NCBI GenBank assembly: GCA_021647745.1
Contig: JAKIUB010000032.1
Coordinates: 1 to 24,747 of the forward strand
Length of the DNA: 24,747 nucleotides
Reading direction: 5' to 3'
DNA from: Paracoccaceae bacterium
GTDB lineage: Bacteria; Pseudomonadota; Alphaproteobacteria; Rhodobacterales; Rhodobacteraceae
The position numbers were made by a program, and so were the translations under genes. The notes under the pieces are model-generated. The model made no database searches. It worked only from the letters and a program-made list of their open reading frames with translations, and was not told the DNA's origin. Shown here piece after piece: positions 15,491 through 22,911 of the stretch (position 1 is its first letter; every line of letters begins with the position of its first letter).

Positions 15491-16282
15491 ATGGCGGTAA
15501 TTCTTAACCGTGATGGTTTACTTAGAGAAATGAAGCTGGATGCCTCTGTTGCATCGGCTGATCTATATGCCAGATTTGTTCGCAAAATTATTAAGCGATC
15601 AATATTGCCACGGAAAATTTTGATACAAAGCTCCAAGGATGATTTCGAAATCCTTGCGGCCAAAGGTGTGGTCGCAAGGTTTCGGAAATTGGGGGCAAAA
15701 TCCCACACATCGGTGCAATACCCCCTTTCAAAATCAGGGCAACGTGCGCTTGAGGCTCTGGAGATTTCAGCTGGCAATGCACTGGAGGGCGGGGAAATAT
15801 CCCTTTCCATGGTCAGTGATCGAGAGCGTGCCGATCTTAAAAAACAGGATGCGACTGTTGATACTACAAGCGCCGCCGAGCCACCTGAGGTTGTTTCCGT
15901 TAGCGATGGGAAGCAGGATATATCAAAGGACAGCGGTGCTGAATCTCCGATTTTGGCAGATTTTTTTACCGGCATACAAAATAAGGTGAAGTTTGTGTAT
16001 CTGGTTGATGACCCTTCTGGGCAGGTTCAAATCTCCGGTGCTTCCGGTGTGATCGACACTGATGTTGCGGAGGCTCTTAAACCCTCTATTTTGAAGTGGC
16101 GTAAAGCCGTTTCGGATGCACTCGGTAGCGGGCCTCAACTTATAACAATGCGGTCGCCATCCGGTAGCGGGTCATCATTGTGCTTTGCGGCAGATGGCCG
16201 CCAATATTTACTGGCAGAAATTGAAACAAAAAACTTTGGTGTCGTGGCCGGTTTGTGGATCAAAGCGTCACGGGCGAAATAG
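15491..16282 (+). CDS. Protein of unknown function with a possible C-terminal Roadblock-like domain
   Basis: A 263-residue cytoplasmic protein. Residues 1 to about 115 (MAVILNRDGLLREMKLDAS...) form a mixed, basic N-terminal domain I do not recognise. About 115-160 is a polar, Ser/Asp/Glu-rich linker (DTTSAAEPPEVVSVSDGKQ). The last 100 residues, KFVYLVDDPSGQVQISGASG ... RQYLLAEIETKNFGVVAGLWIKASR, follow the same order as the Roadblock protein at 15005: an initial strand with a D-x-S-G turn, a helix, strands, and an N-F-G-x-V near the end. That resemblance is weak and is inference. The ATG at 15491 has GGTTGGG upstream; the earlier in-frame GTG at 15467 has no ribosome site. The ABC-type gene starts three bases after its stop, so they are translationally linked. 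Confidence 0.65.
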   Translation: MAVILNRDGLLREMKLDASVASADLYARFVRKIIKRSILPRKILIQSSKDDFEILAAKGVVARFRKLGAKSHTSVQYPLSKSGQRALEALEISAGNALEGGEISLSMVSDRERADLKKQDATVDTTSAAEPPEVVSVSDGKQDISKDSGAESPILADFFTGIQNKVKFVYLVDDPSGQVQISGASGVIDTDVAEALKPSILKWRKAVSDALGSGPQLITMRSPSGSGSSLCFAADGRQYLLAEIETKNFGVVAGLWIKASRAK

Positions 16283-16285
16283 AAA

Positions 16286-17548
16286 ATGTCACATAATTTA
16301 TGCACTCTATCAAATTTGGCCATCAAGGCAGGTGACAGAAGATTACTTGCCGGGCTTGACCTAAATATTGGAACAACCGGGTTTTATGCGATCATGGGCC
16401 CTGTTGGTGTGGGCAAATCAACACTCTTAGCCGTGTTGGGCGGGCGTGGAAACAGCAATGGTTTGAACATCTCCCATGATGTTTTCAGCTACGCCGGCGC
16501 GCCGCTTGACCCAAGCAACCACCCGATTGTAATAAAGCAAGCCAGCCGTAGTGAGCAGACACAGCGCACCATCAATGGCGGAACGATCAAAGCGAATATC
16601 CAGGAATCGCTAAGCCGCGACCCTGCAATGCTTTGCCTTGATGAACCAACCGCAGGTGTTGCGCATAGTGAAGCCATGTCCATGCTTCACTGGCTCAAGG
16701 AGCAATCCCGCAGGCGCGCCATCGTTATGGTCACCCATAACAGCAAGCAGGCCCGTTTTTTTGCGGATTGGGTTGTGCTGCTGGGGGGGGGAGGCATTGT
16801 CGAGCAAGGCACGGCCGAAGCGTTTTTTAACAACTCCGACAATCCGGCAACCAAGCATTTTATCAAAACCGGCAGTCTGTCGCTGCCAAGGCTGGATGCT
16901 CACCCCCGCCAATTGGCGCCAGAGCATCGCGGCCTTCTTGAGGGAATAAACACGCAAACTGTCGGCTCCGCAGATGGTATCCTGAACTGGATTATCCGTC
17001 GTTCATTTGCTATTGTACAGGCCGAGGGGGTGGGAAAATCCAGCCTAAATGATCTCGTCATGGCCCTGCAAGACCGGTCGATTAGTGTTGTCGCTATTTC
17101 TGACAAAATGCCGCCGGAAATTGCTGAAGCTATGCGTGCCGCTGGCATTTCCATAATTTTTTATAACTCCCCCGATGTAGGCGCCCCTCGGGAAATCCGT
17201 TCAAGCCTTGCGCTTGCGAACCAAATTGGCAGTGCTATTTCGCAGGGCCTTCGGGTTGCGGTTTTGCAGACCAAAACCGAACGTGTTGAAGTTTTGGCTG
17301 CTGTTCAGTTGATACACACAGGCATAACGGCTAAAGATGCTGTTGATTTGCTAAATGTTAAGGCGGCTGACGTGGGCATTCATACACATGACGAGCAGTT
17401 TTTATGGGATCTGGAGTTGGTTCTTGATCTGTGTGCGGATATTGACCAAGTAAATACTGGCAGCCCTCTAGAAGATACGCAGAGAAACACAAAGAAAGAT
17501 AACGCGGCTAAACTAGTTGATTCTAAGGGTTCTAATCATGACTTTTGA
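16286..17548 (+). CDS. ABC-type ATPase fused to a degenerate dual-specificity phosphatase domain
   Basis: A 420-residue soluble protein. Residues 1-195 are an ABC ATPase: Walker A GPVGVGKST (38-46), Walker B MLCLDEPTAG (115-124), switch His151 in MVTHNSKQA. The signature motif is degraded to INGGT (96-100) and the helical subdomain is shortened, so its cycle may be unusual. Residues 230-385 align along their length with the phosphatase encoded at 14216: GILNWIIRR with GFHWLVNGL, D297-VGAP with D96-LQAP, and VAVLQTKTERVEVLAAVQLI with the P-loop strand and helix. The Cys becomes Thr and the loop loses about two residues, while Asp and Arg remain, so the domain should bind but not hydrolyse phosphate. 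No membrane segments are present. A run of nine G lies at 16783-16791. The end overlaps the dynamin-like gene by 11 bases. Confidence 0.78.
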   Translation: MSHNLCTLSNLAIKAGDRRLLAGLDLNIGTTGFYAIMGPVGVGKSTLLAVLGGRGNSNGLNISHDVFSYAGAPLDPSNHPIVIKQASRSEQTQRTINGGTIKANIQESLSRDPAMLCLDEPTAGVAHSEAMSMLHWLKEQSRRRAIVMVTHNSKQARFFADWVVLLGGGGIVEQGTAEAFFNNSDNPATKHFIKTGSLSLPRLDAHPRQLAPEHRGLLEGINTQTVGSADGILNWIIRRSFAIVQAEGVGKSSLNDLVMALQDRSISVVAISDKMPPEIAEAMRAAGISIIFYNSPDVGAPREIRSSLALANQIGSAISQGLRVAVLQTKTERVEVLAAVQLIHTGITAKDAVDLLNVKAADVGIHTHDEQFLWDLELVLDLCADIDQVNTGSPLEDTQRNTKKDNAAKLVDSKGSNHDF

Positions 17549-19631
17549 AACAGATTCATCATCTCCTTTGGCTCTTGGCGCCAATCTAGCAGCAGAGAGC
17601 GATAGCATTATCGCGCTGCTGGAGCGGCTGCGCGATGCTACAGACGGTGAGCAATACAACCACCTGTTTAAGCCCGCTGAAGATACACTGGCAAATGCCA
17701 TCACATCAATTTCGTTTATCGGGCAGGTTAAAGCAGGCAAAACCAGCTTGGTTAATGCATTGATTGCAAAGCCGAATTTTTTGCCATCCGATGTAAATCC
17801 CTGGACAGCCGTTGTAACCAAGATTTTTTTCAACAAACCGGGGGGACCATATAAGGGCGCGCGTTTTTCATTTTTTGATGATCAGCAATGGGACAAGTTT
17901 TCCAACCGCGGTGGTCGGCTTGGCGAGCTAGCGTCAGAGATTCCAGAAAGCGAGGAAAAGCTTAGTGACGTCAAGCGCGAAGTTGCACAAATGCGAGAAA
18001 GAGCCAAACTGCAGCTTGGCAACAGTTTCCAGAGTCTTTTGGGAAAAACACACCAGTTCGACAATGCCACGATGGATGTATTGGCGCGCTATATCTGTGC
18101 AGGAGATGACCCTGAGGCACTGGTAAAGCAACATATGCCAGGACGGTATGCAGATATTACCCGTGAAGCTGCTGTATTTTTCGAGAAGGAAAAATTTGCC
18201 TTTCCGGTTGCGCTCGTAGACACGCCGGGAATAAACGACCCGTTAATGATCCGCGAAGAAATCACGCTGCAAAGCCTTGAACATTCACAGGTTTTTGTGC
18301 TTGTTTTATCGGCACACCAAGCCTTCTCCAGCGCTGATCTTTATCTGGTCCGTATCCTGAATGCGCTACGTCTGGACCGCTTGGTAATATTTGTAAACCG
18401 GACTGACGAACTGACCAACCCAAAAACCGACATTCAAGCGATCCGCAAACACATTACCAAATTCATGACCAGGGAAAACCCGGACATCGAGATTCCGATT
18501 GTATTTGGGAGCGCTTCATGCGCGAACAATGCGATAAGCGGGGAGGATTTTGTTAATCCGGCGCACGTTGCTTCACTGATGAAAAGTGGCGCAAGTTTGC
18601 CGAAAATCAGCAGCAACACAAAATTCAGCAGCCAGCTACAACAGGAAGCTTGGGATAACTCTGGCGTGCCCGCGTTGGAACAGCAAATTTCCACGATGAT
18701 GTTTGAGGGGCCAGGGCAGGCTTGGTTAGCCAGCGCACGGATCGACCTTGATAACGCAGCAAGACTCATACTGGCCAATACCGAGACAGCACTAGAAAAA
18801 TTAAAACAAAAACAAGACAAGCTAAACAATAAAAAGCGCCGCTTGGGGAATAAAACTTCACAACCTAAATTCGACGCCACGGAATTTGAGTCAGAAAGTG
18901 AGCGGCTATTCGACGCGCTCAGACTTGTGCTGGATCGAAACATGAATGCGGCCTGGGCCGATATAAGGACAGGTTTACAGGATATCACTGAAGAGTTCAT
19001 AGTGGAGCATGACCGGGAGTTTTCGGCGCATCTTTTGCGAGCCAAAAAGAATAAAAAACAAATGCAATGGTCGTGTGATACAACGCCGCTACGCCGCAAC
19101 TTGAACATTTTTCTCGGGCAAGAATTCCCGCGGATTCAAGCTACTGTATTGAAAAATATAGAATACGGTGTGGAGAAAATATCCAAAACAATGATAGATG
19201 CCGGCCTTACATCCGCAAAAGGTTTACGCATTAATACCGCCGAACTCGTGGCTCAAAGCGCAAGCTCTTCGGCGCTTTCAAAAATAGTGGCAATCGACAT
19301 GGACCCCTCTTGGTGGCAGGGCTGGATGTCTAAGTTCAGGCGGTCCTCAAAAATTCGCGAAAACGTCGGTAAAATGATCAGGTCGCAGTTCCTTCCGATC
19401 CAGAATGAATTGGTGGATAGCATGAGTGAGCAACTCGTCGCCTCGTCAAATGAGGCCATTACCTCGTATAAAAATACACTGGATAGTTTGGTCGAAATCA
19501 TCACATCCGAGGCCAAGCAGCCGGTGTTAACCACAGATGAAGAGATCACAAGCCGTATCGAGGAGCTTAACGCGCGGGCAAACGTCTGCAAAGAGGTGAA
19601 GACTGTCCTCAAAAAAGCGCTGGCCGCATAG
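17538..19631 (+). CDS. Dynamin-like GTPase, large
   Basis: A 697-residue protein with a dynamin-type GTPase domain: G1 GQVKAGKTS (62-70), G2 threonine in NPWTAVVTK (about T90), G3 VDTPG (227-231), G4 NRTD (287-290). An inserted helical region of about 100 residues lies between G2 and G3. After about 390 it is helical, with a basic coiled coil (LEKLKQKQDKLNNKKRRLGNK, 419-439). The segment DPSWWQGWMSKFRRSSK (589-605) is rich in Trp and basic residues and is a candidate membrane-inserting tip; there is no real transmembrane helix. Bacterial dynamins bend, fuse or protect membranes. The ATG at 17538 has AAGGG eight bases upstream and overlaps the previous gene; the longer frame from TTG 17517 is less likely. 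The next gene begins on its stop codon, indicating translational coupling. Confidence 0.9.
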   Translation: MTFETDSSSPLALGANLAAESDSIIALLERLRDATDGEQYNHLFKPAEDTLANAITSISFIGQVKAGKTSLVNALIAKPNFLPSDVNPWTAVVTKIFFNKPGGPYKGARFSFFDDQQWDKFSNRGGRLGELASEIPESEEKLSDVKREVAQMRERAKLQLGNSFQSLLGKTHQFDNATMDVLARYICAGDDPEALVKQHMPGRYADITREAAVFFEKEKFAFPVALVDTPGINDPLMIREEITLQSLEHSQVFVLVLSAHQAFSSADLYLVRILNALRLDRLVIFVNRTDELTNPKTDIQAIRKHITKFMTRENPDIEIPIVFGSASCANNAISGEDFVNPAHVASLMKSGASLPKISSNTKFSSQLQQEAWDNSGVPALEQQISTMMFEGPGQAWLASARIDLDNAARLILANTETALEKLKQKQDKLNNKKRRLGNKTSQPKFDATEFESESERLFDALRLVLDRNMNAAWADIRTGLQDITEEFIVEHDREFSAHLLRAKKNKKQMQWSCDTTPLRRNLNIFLGQEFPRIQATVLKNIEYGVEKISKTMIDAGLTSAKGLRINTAELVAQSASSSALSKIVAIDMDPSWWQGWMSKFRRSSKIRENVGKMIRSQFLPIQNELVDSMSEQLVASSNEAITSYKNTLDSLVEIITSEAKQPVLTTDEEITSRIEELNARANVCKEVKTVLKKALAA

Positions 19632-20842
19632 TGTCTGAAATAATGCAAGATCAACCATCCGAGATACAAGCCGAACTTGAGCGCAAGGCTTCAGATGCAC
19701 TTTCAAGGCTGTATCAAGCTGATCGTGGTGATAAAACTGTAGCTAAAGCCTATGATGCTGCGCTTGATCTACACACCTTGCTCACCCGCCCGATAAAAGT
19801 AGCCATCGGCGGTGAATTCAGTTCCGGTAAGTCAACATTTGTAAACATGTTACTGGGCCAGCATGTAGTAGATATGCAGGCCTCGGCCAGTGCCATGCCG
19901 ACGGTGCATTTTCTCCACGGCGCAAAAACCACCTATCGGACAATAGGAACAAAGCACAGCCAGAGTATTGCGGACATAAATACGCTACGCGAAGAAGATT
20001 TACACGAACTTGAGTGTTTGGAGGTTACGGCCGACGTGCCCTTTCTGAAGCAGTTCGAGATATTCGACACTCCTGGCACCTCGGACCCATCGCGTAGCGT
20101 TGACCAGCTTTTAACCGTAGTAAATCAGGTTGATTTTGTTATCTGGTGCACGAATGCAACGCAAGCCTGGCGAGAAAGCGAAAGGCGCATGTGGGAAAAC
20201 CTGCCCTTTGAGCTAAAGCAAAGAAGCCTGCTCATCGTTACCCATGTGGACCTGCCGAGCATAAAGCCTTCACTTAACCGATTAATGAAGCGGATAAAAA
20301 AAGACGCAGCGCCATTGTTTAAAAAGATCATTCCGATGGAGCTACTTGCCGCATCTTCCGCCAGAGATAAAACCGGGAAAGTGACCGACCAAGCAGCATG
20401 GGAAGCCAGCGGGGGCGCTGATTGCCTCGAAGCAATGGCAGCCATTTCCATTGAAGTTCGGACAGATGTTTTTCAAAATGCAATATATGATTTAGAAAAT
20501 AAAATCATTCCGGTGATTGAGAACCTCAAGACCGGCGCCGCATCATTTCTATCCTACTGGGCCCTTGAGTTTACCACGACCCAATCAAGATTACTGGACG
20601 CAGATAATACCATGATTTTGCGGGCGCATTTGAAGCTGATCGAGGGGGCATTGGCGTTTTTGGATGGGAACTCAAAAACAGAAGCCGCCGAAGCAAAGAT
20701 AATTATAGCCCGCCTTGAGGAGGCGCATGATTTCATTAAAATTATTTCGCTTCAAAAAATCACAGACCAAAACATTCAGGAAAGCTGTACTGCTATCAAA
20801 CAGCTTGATTGGGAATTTAAGAATTTAACTATGCTGACTTAG
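19631..20842 (+). CDS. Dynamin-like GTPase, small partner
   Basis: A 403-residue protein with G1 GGEFSSGKST (60-69), G2 at SAMPT91, G3 FDTPG (145-149) and G4 THVD (204-207), where the usual Asn is replaced by Thr. The helical part after the GTPase domain is only about 150 residues, so the stalk is shorter than in its neighbour, with no paddle or membrane segment visible. Side-by-side unequal dynamin genes are known from bacteria; in Campylobacter jejuni the pair forms a hetero-oligomer that tethers membranes. A similar pairing is likely here. The GTG start overlaps the TAG of the previous gene by one base; an ATG four codons later is the alternative. The Fdx/FNR/globin gene starts within 20 bases. 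Confidence 0.88.
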   Translation: MSEIMQDQPSEIQAELERKASDALSRLYQADRGDKTVAKAYDAALDLHTLLTRPIKVAIGGEFSSGKSTFVNMLLGQHVVDMQASASAMPTVHFLHGAKTTYRTIGTKHSQSIADINTLREEDLHELECLEVTADVPFLKQFEIFDTPGTSDPSRSVDQLLTVVNQVDFVIWCTNATQAWRESERRMWENLPFELKQRSLLIVTHVDLPSIKPSLNRLMKRIKKDAAPLFKKIIPMELLAASSARDKTGKVTDQAAWEASGGADCLEAMAAISIEVRTDVFQNAIYDLENKIIPVIENLKTGAASFLSYWALEFTTTQSRLLDADNTMILRAHLKLIEGALAFLDGNSKTEAAEAKIIIARLEEAHDFIKIISLQKITDQNIQESCTAIKQLDWEFKNLTMLT

Positions 20843-20862
20843 TAATGTGGAGAACGAAGCTG

Positions 20863-22407
20863 ATGGAACATACAGATAACTGGATCAACTTTGACGGTAA
20901 AAAGTATCGGATCAAAGAGGGTGAAACTGCGCTGGATGCAATGCTGCGCGGCGGAGCAAACCTCCATTTTTCCTGCCGTAAAGGATCGTGCCGGTCTTGT
21001 ATGCTAGAGGCTGTTTCAGGCGAGCTTGGCGAAGAGGCGCAGTCACGGCTGTCTGGTGAAATGCGCGAACGCAATCTGTTTTTACCCTGCGTTACCCGCA
21101 CAGCCACAAAAGTGGAGGCACGTTTGCCGGACCTTTCGCAGTGGAACATCAAAGCCTTGGTTGCCGAAAAAAACCAGTTGTCGGACGATGTATGGCAGCT
21201 CTTGCTTGAGCCACTAACCGAGATGGATTGGCGCGCCGGGCAATTTATTAACCTGACCAGCCCTGATGGCGAAACCCGCAGCTATTCGCTTGCCAGCATC
21301 CGTGAAGAAGACTACTTCGCCGAGCTGCATATCCGGCGCTATCCGGATGGAAAGGTCAGCAACTGGGTCGCCGAAACCCTGATGCCCGGTGACGAGGTTG
21401 AAATTCAGGGACCGGTTGGCACCTGTTATTACGATTCTGCAATGGCCGGTCAGCCGTTGCTGCTGATAGGGGTCGGCACAGGTGTAGCCCCTATGCTCGG
21501 CGTTGCCCGGGATGCTTTGCGCCGTGGCCACTCGGCACCGATCGCACTTTATCACGGGGCCGCTCTAGAGAAAAACCTGTATTTAACAGAGACGCTCAAA
21601 GCGCTTGAGGGGCAATACCCCAATTTTACAGCCCACTGCGCGGCATCTCGGGACGGGGCCAAACAGCGTGTCGTTGATACCGCCTTCTCTGAGCACCCTG
21701 ACCTGCGCAAACATACGCTTTTTCTGGCCGGCTCCCCTGATAGCCTTGAAATAGCACGGATCAAGGCGGTTGCTTGCGGGATTAAGCTGGCATCAATCCA
21801 TGCGGACCCATTTGAAACAACTGCACCTTACATGCCGGATGATGAAGCAAAAATTAATGCTATCAAGCCGGACCCGGAGCTATGGGCTGCCCTGAACGAA
21901 GGGGAGTTGCTCTCGCAAATTCTGGATGATTTTTACACCCAGGTCTATCTGGACCCCCGGCTGTCTCCATTCTTCCAAAAGGTCACAAAATCGCGGGTTT
22001 CGGGTAAGCAGTATGCGTTTTTGGTGGGCTTGCTAACTGGCGTTCGCAGCTCGTTTATTGAGCCGCCGTTTAATGCCCATCACTGGATGGTTATCTCCGA
22101 CGAGCTGTTTGACTACCGTGAAAATCTGTTTTTCGAGTGTGTGCGCGCCTATGACCTGCCCGAACATCTGATTGCACGCTGGGCAAGCCTGCACGAGATT
22201 TTCCGCCGAACCATGGTTAAAAGTGCTGAGCGCGGGCAGGTTCACAACGGAGTGGAGCAAGATAAAAGCGGCTACACTGACGAAATTCTGGGGATGGATG
22301 GCATGTGTGATGGTTGTTCCAAAGAAATCCTGGAAGGAAGCCCCGTGCGGATGCATCAACGAACCGGCGAGGTTTTTTGCATCAGCTGCGAAGCGGGTGC
22401 TGCCTGA
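20863..22407 (+). CDS. Ferredoxin / FNR-like reductase / truncated haemoglobin / Cys4 fusion
   Basis: A 514-residue cytoplasmic fusion. (1) Plant-type 2Fe-2S ferredoxin, residues 1-90, with C38-x4-C43-x2-C46-x29-C76. (2) FNR-like reductase, about 95-325: FAD motif R139-SYS and NAD(P) motif GVGTGVAP (203-210). (3) About 339-452, a segment resembling truncated haemoglobins (ILDDFYTQVYLDPRLSPFFQKV..., candidate proximal His406 in FNAHHW). (4) About 480-510, C482-x2-C485-x20-C506-x2-C509, probably a zinc site. Electrons should pass from NAD(P)H through FAD to the iron-sulfur centre and the haem, as in flavohaemoglobins but with the globin at the other end, suggesting NO or O2 chemistry or sensing. 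I chose the ATG at 20863, ten bases after GGAG; an in-frame ATG at 20845 has no ribosome site. It closes the operon. Confidence 0.85.
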   Translation: MEHTDNWINFDGKKYRIKEGETALDAMLRGGANLHFSCRKGSCRSCMLEAVSGELGEEAQSRLSGEMRERNLFLPCVTRTATKVEARLPDLSQWNIKALVAEKNQLSDDVWQLLLEPLTEMDWRAGQFINLTSPDGETRSYSLASIREEDYFAELHIRRYPDGKVSNWVAETLMPGDEVEIQGPVGTCYYDSAMAGQPLLLIGVGTGVAPMLGVARDALRRGHSAPIALYHGAALEKNLYLTETLKALEGQYPNFTAHCAASRDGAKQRVVDTAFSEHPDLRKHTLFLAGSPDSLEIARIKAVACGIKLASIHADPFETTAPYMPDDEAKINAIKPDPELWAALNEGELLSQILDDFYTQVYLDPRLSPFFQKVTKSRVSGKQYAFLVGLLTGVRSSFIEPPFNAHHWMVISDELFDYRENLFFECVRAYDLPEHLIARWASLHEIFRRTMVKSAERGQVHNGVEQDKSGYTDEILGMDGMCDGCSKEILEGSPVRMHQRTGEVFCISCEAGAA

Positions 22408-22483
22408 TTTTCGGATCTGGACCTGTCGCGGAATTGTGCCGCTCCTTTAACCGCGTATTATGCGCAAAAGGAGAACAACTATG

Positions 22484-22593
22484 TGAATAGCCCCTAGTTT
22501 CCTAAATTCTTCTGTAAATCTGTTTCTAGACATAGCGTCCTCCTTGCTTCCAAAATTACCAAACAAGGTGTCTACAAATCCAGGGGCTATTCA
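22484..22593 (-). mobile_element. 110-bp internally deleted IS (MITE-like), IS3 type
   Basis: Both ends carry the perfect 12-base inverted repeat TGAATAGCCCCT / AGGGGCTATTCA. On the minus strand an AGGAGG site precedes ATG at 22533, and the frame reads MSRNRFTEEFRKLGAI, a typical start of an IS3-family OrfA transposase; the coding sequence then runs straight into the opposite terminal repeat. The bulk of the transposase is therefore missing. No target-site duplication is visible at the flanks. The IS3 assignment rests on the N-terminal motif and the TGAA-type end. Confidence 0.65.
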
Positions 22594-22770
22594 GGTGGAG
22601 ACTGCCTGAAATCAGGGAAATGGCGGGGAAGCGGACGCGAAAGCGGTCCGAAACCGGCGGGTGACATGCATTCGTGCAGTAGTCGATAATCAGCCCGCCG
22701 AAAATACCCCGTTGTTCAGATTTTCCCTAGGCAACGCGGTCCAACCACAAGGGGCTAACGGCGAGCACCT

Positions 22771-22806
22771 TCCCGATCCGGCGGTTTGCAAAACGCTGGA
22801 TCGGGA
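22771..22806. repeat. 36-bp near-perfect palindrome
   Basis: The left 18 bases and the reverse complement of the right 18 agree at 16 positions, with no spacer; the outer nine bases (TCCCGATCC / GGATCGGGA) are perfect. It lies between the mini-IS and the stray IS end. It may be an IS end, a recombination product, a REP-like element or an operator. Confidence 0.6.
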
Positions 22807-22832
22807 GCAGGATAGCAATATTCAGATACATA

Positions 22833-22844
22833 AGGGGCTATTCA
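22833..22844. repeat. Third copy of the IS terminal repeat
   Basis: AGGGGCTATTCA matches the right end of the mini-IS at 22582-22593 exactly, in the same orientation, 251 bases further right. It implies a second, decayed or rearranged element of the same family. Confidence 0.6.
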
Positions 22845-22911
22845 AATTGACCAACAGTGGTTTTCTTCCTTTATTGTCAATATATTGGGGCATAGTTTGG
22901 CACCGCTCTTT

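Larger units (their letters stand above)
22408..22911. other. Gene-poor region with IS debris
   Basis: These 504 bases hold no convincing intact gene. They contain a 110-bp mini-IS (22484-22593), a 36-bp near-palindrome (22771-22806) and a third copy of the IS end (22833-22844). The frame starting at 22661 continues into the antisense of the sulfotransferase and looks spurious. No terminator for the preceding operon is clear. Confidence 0.6.
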
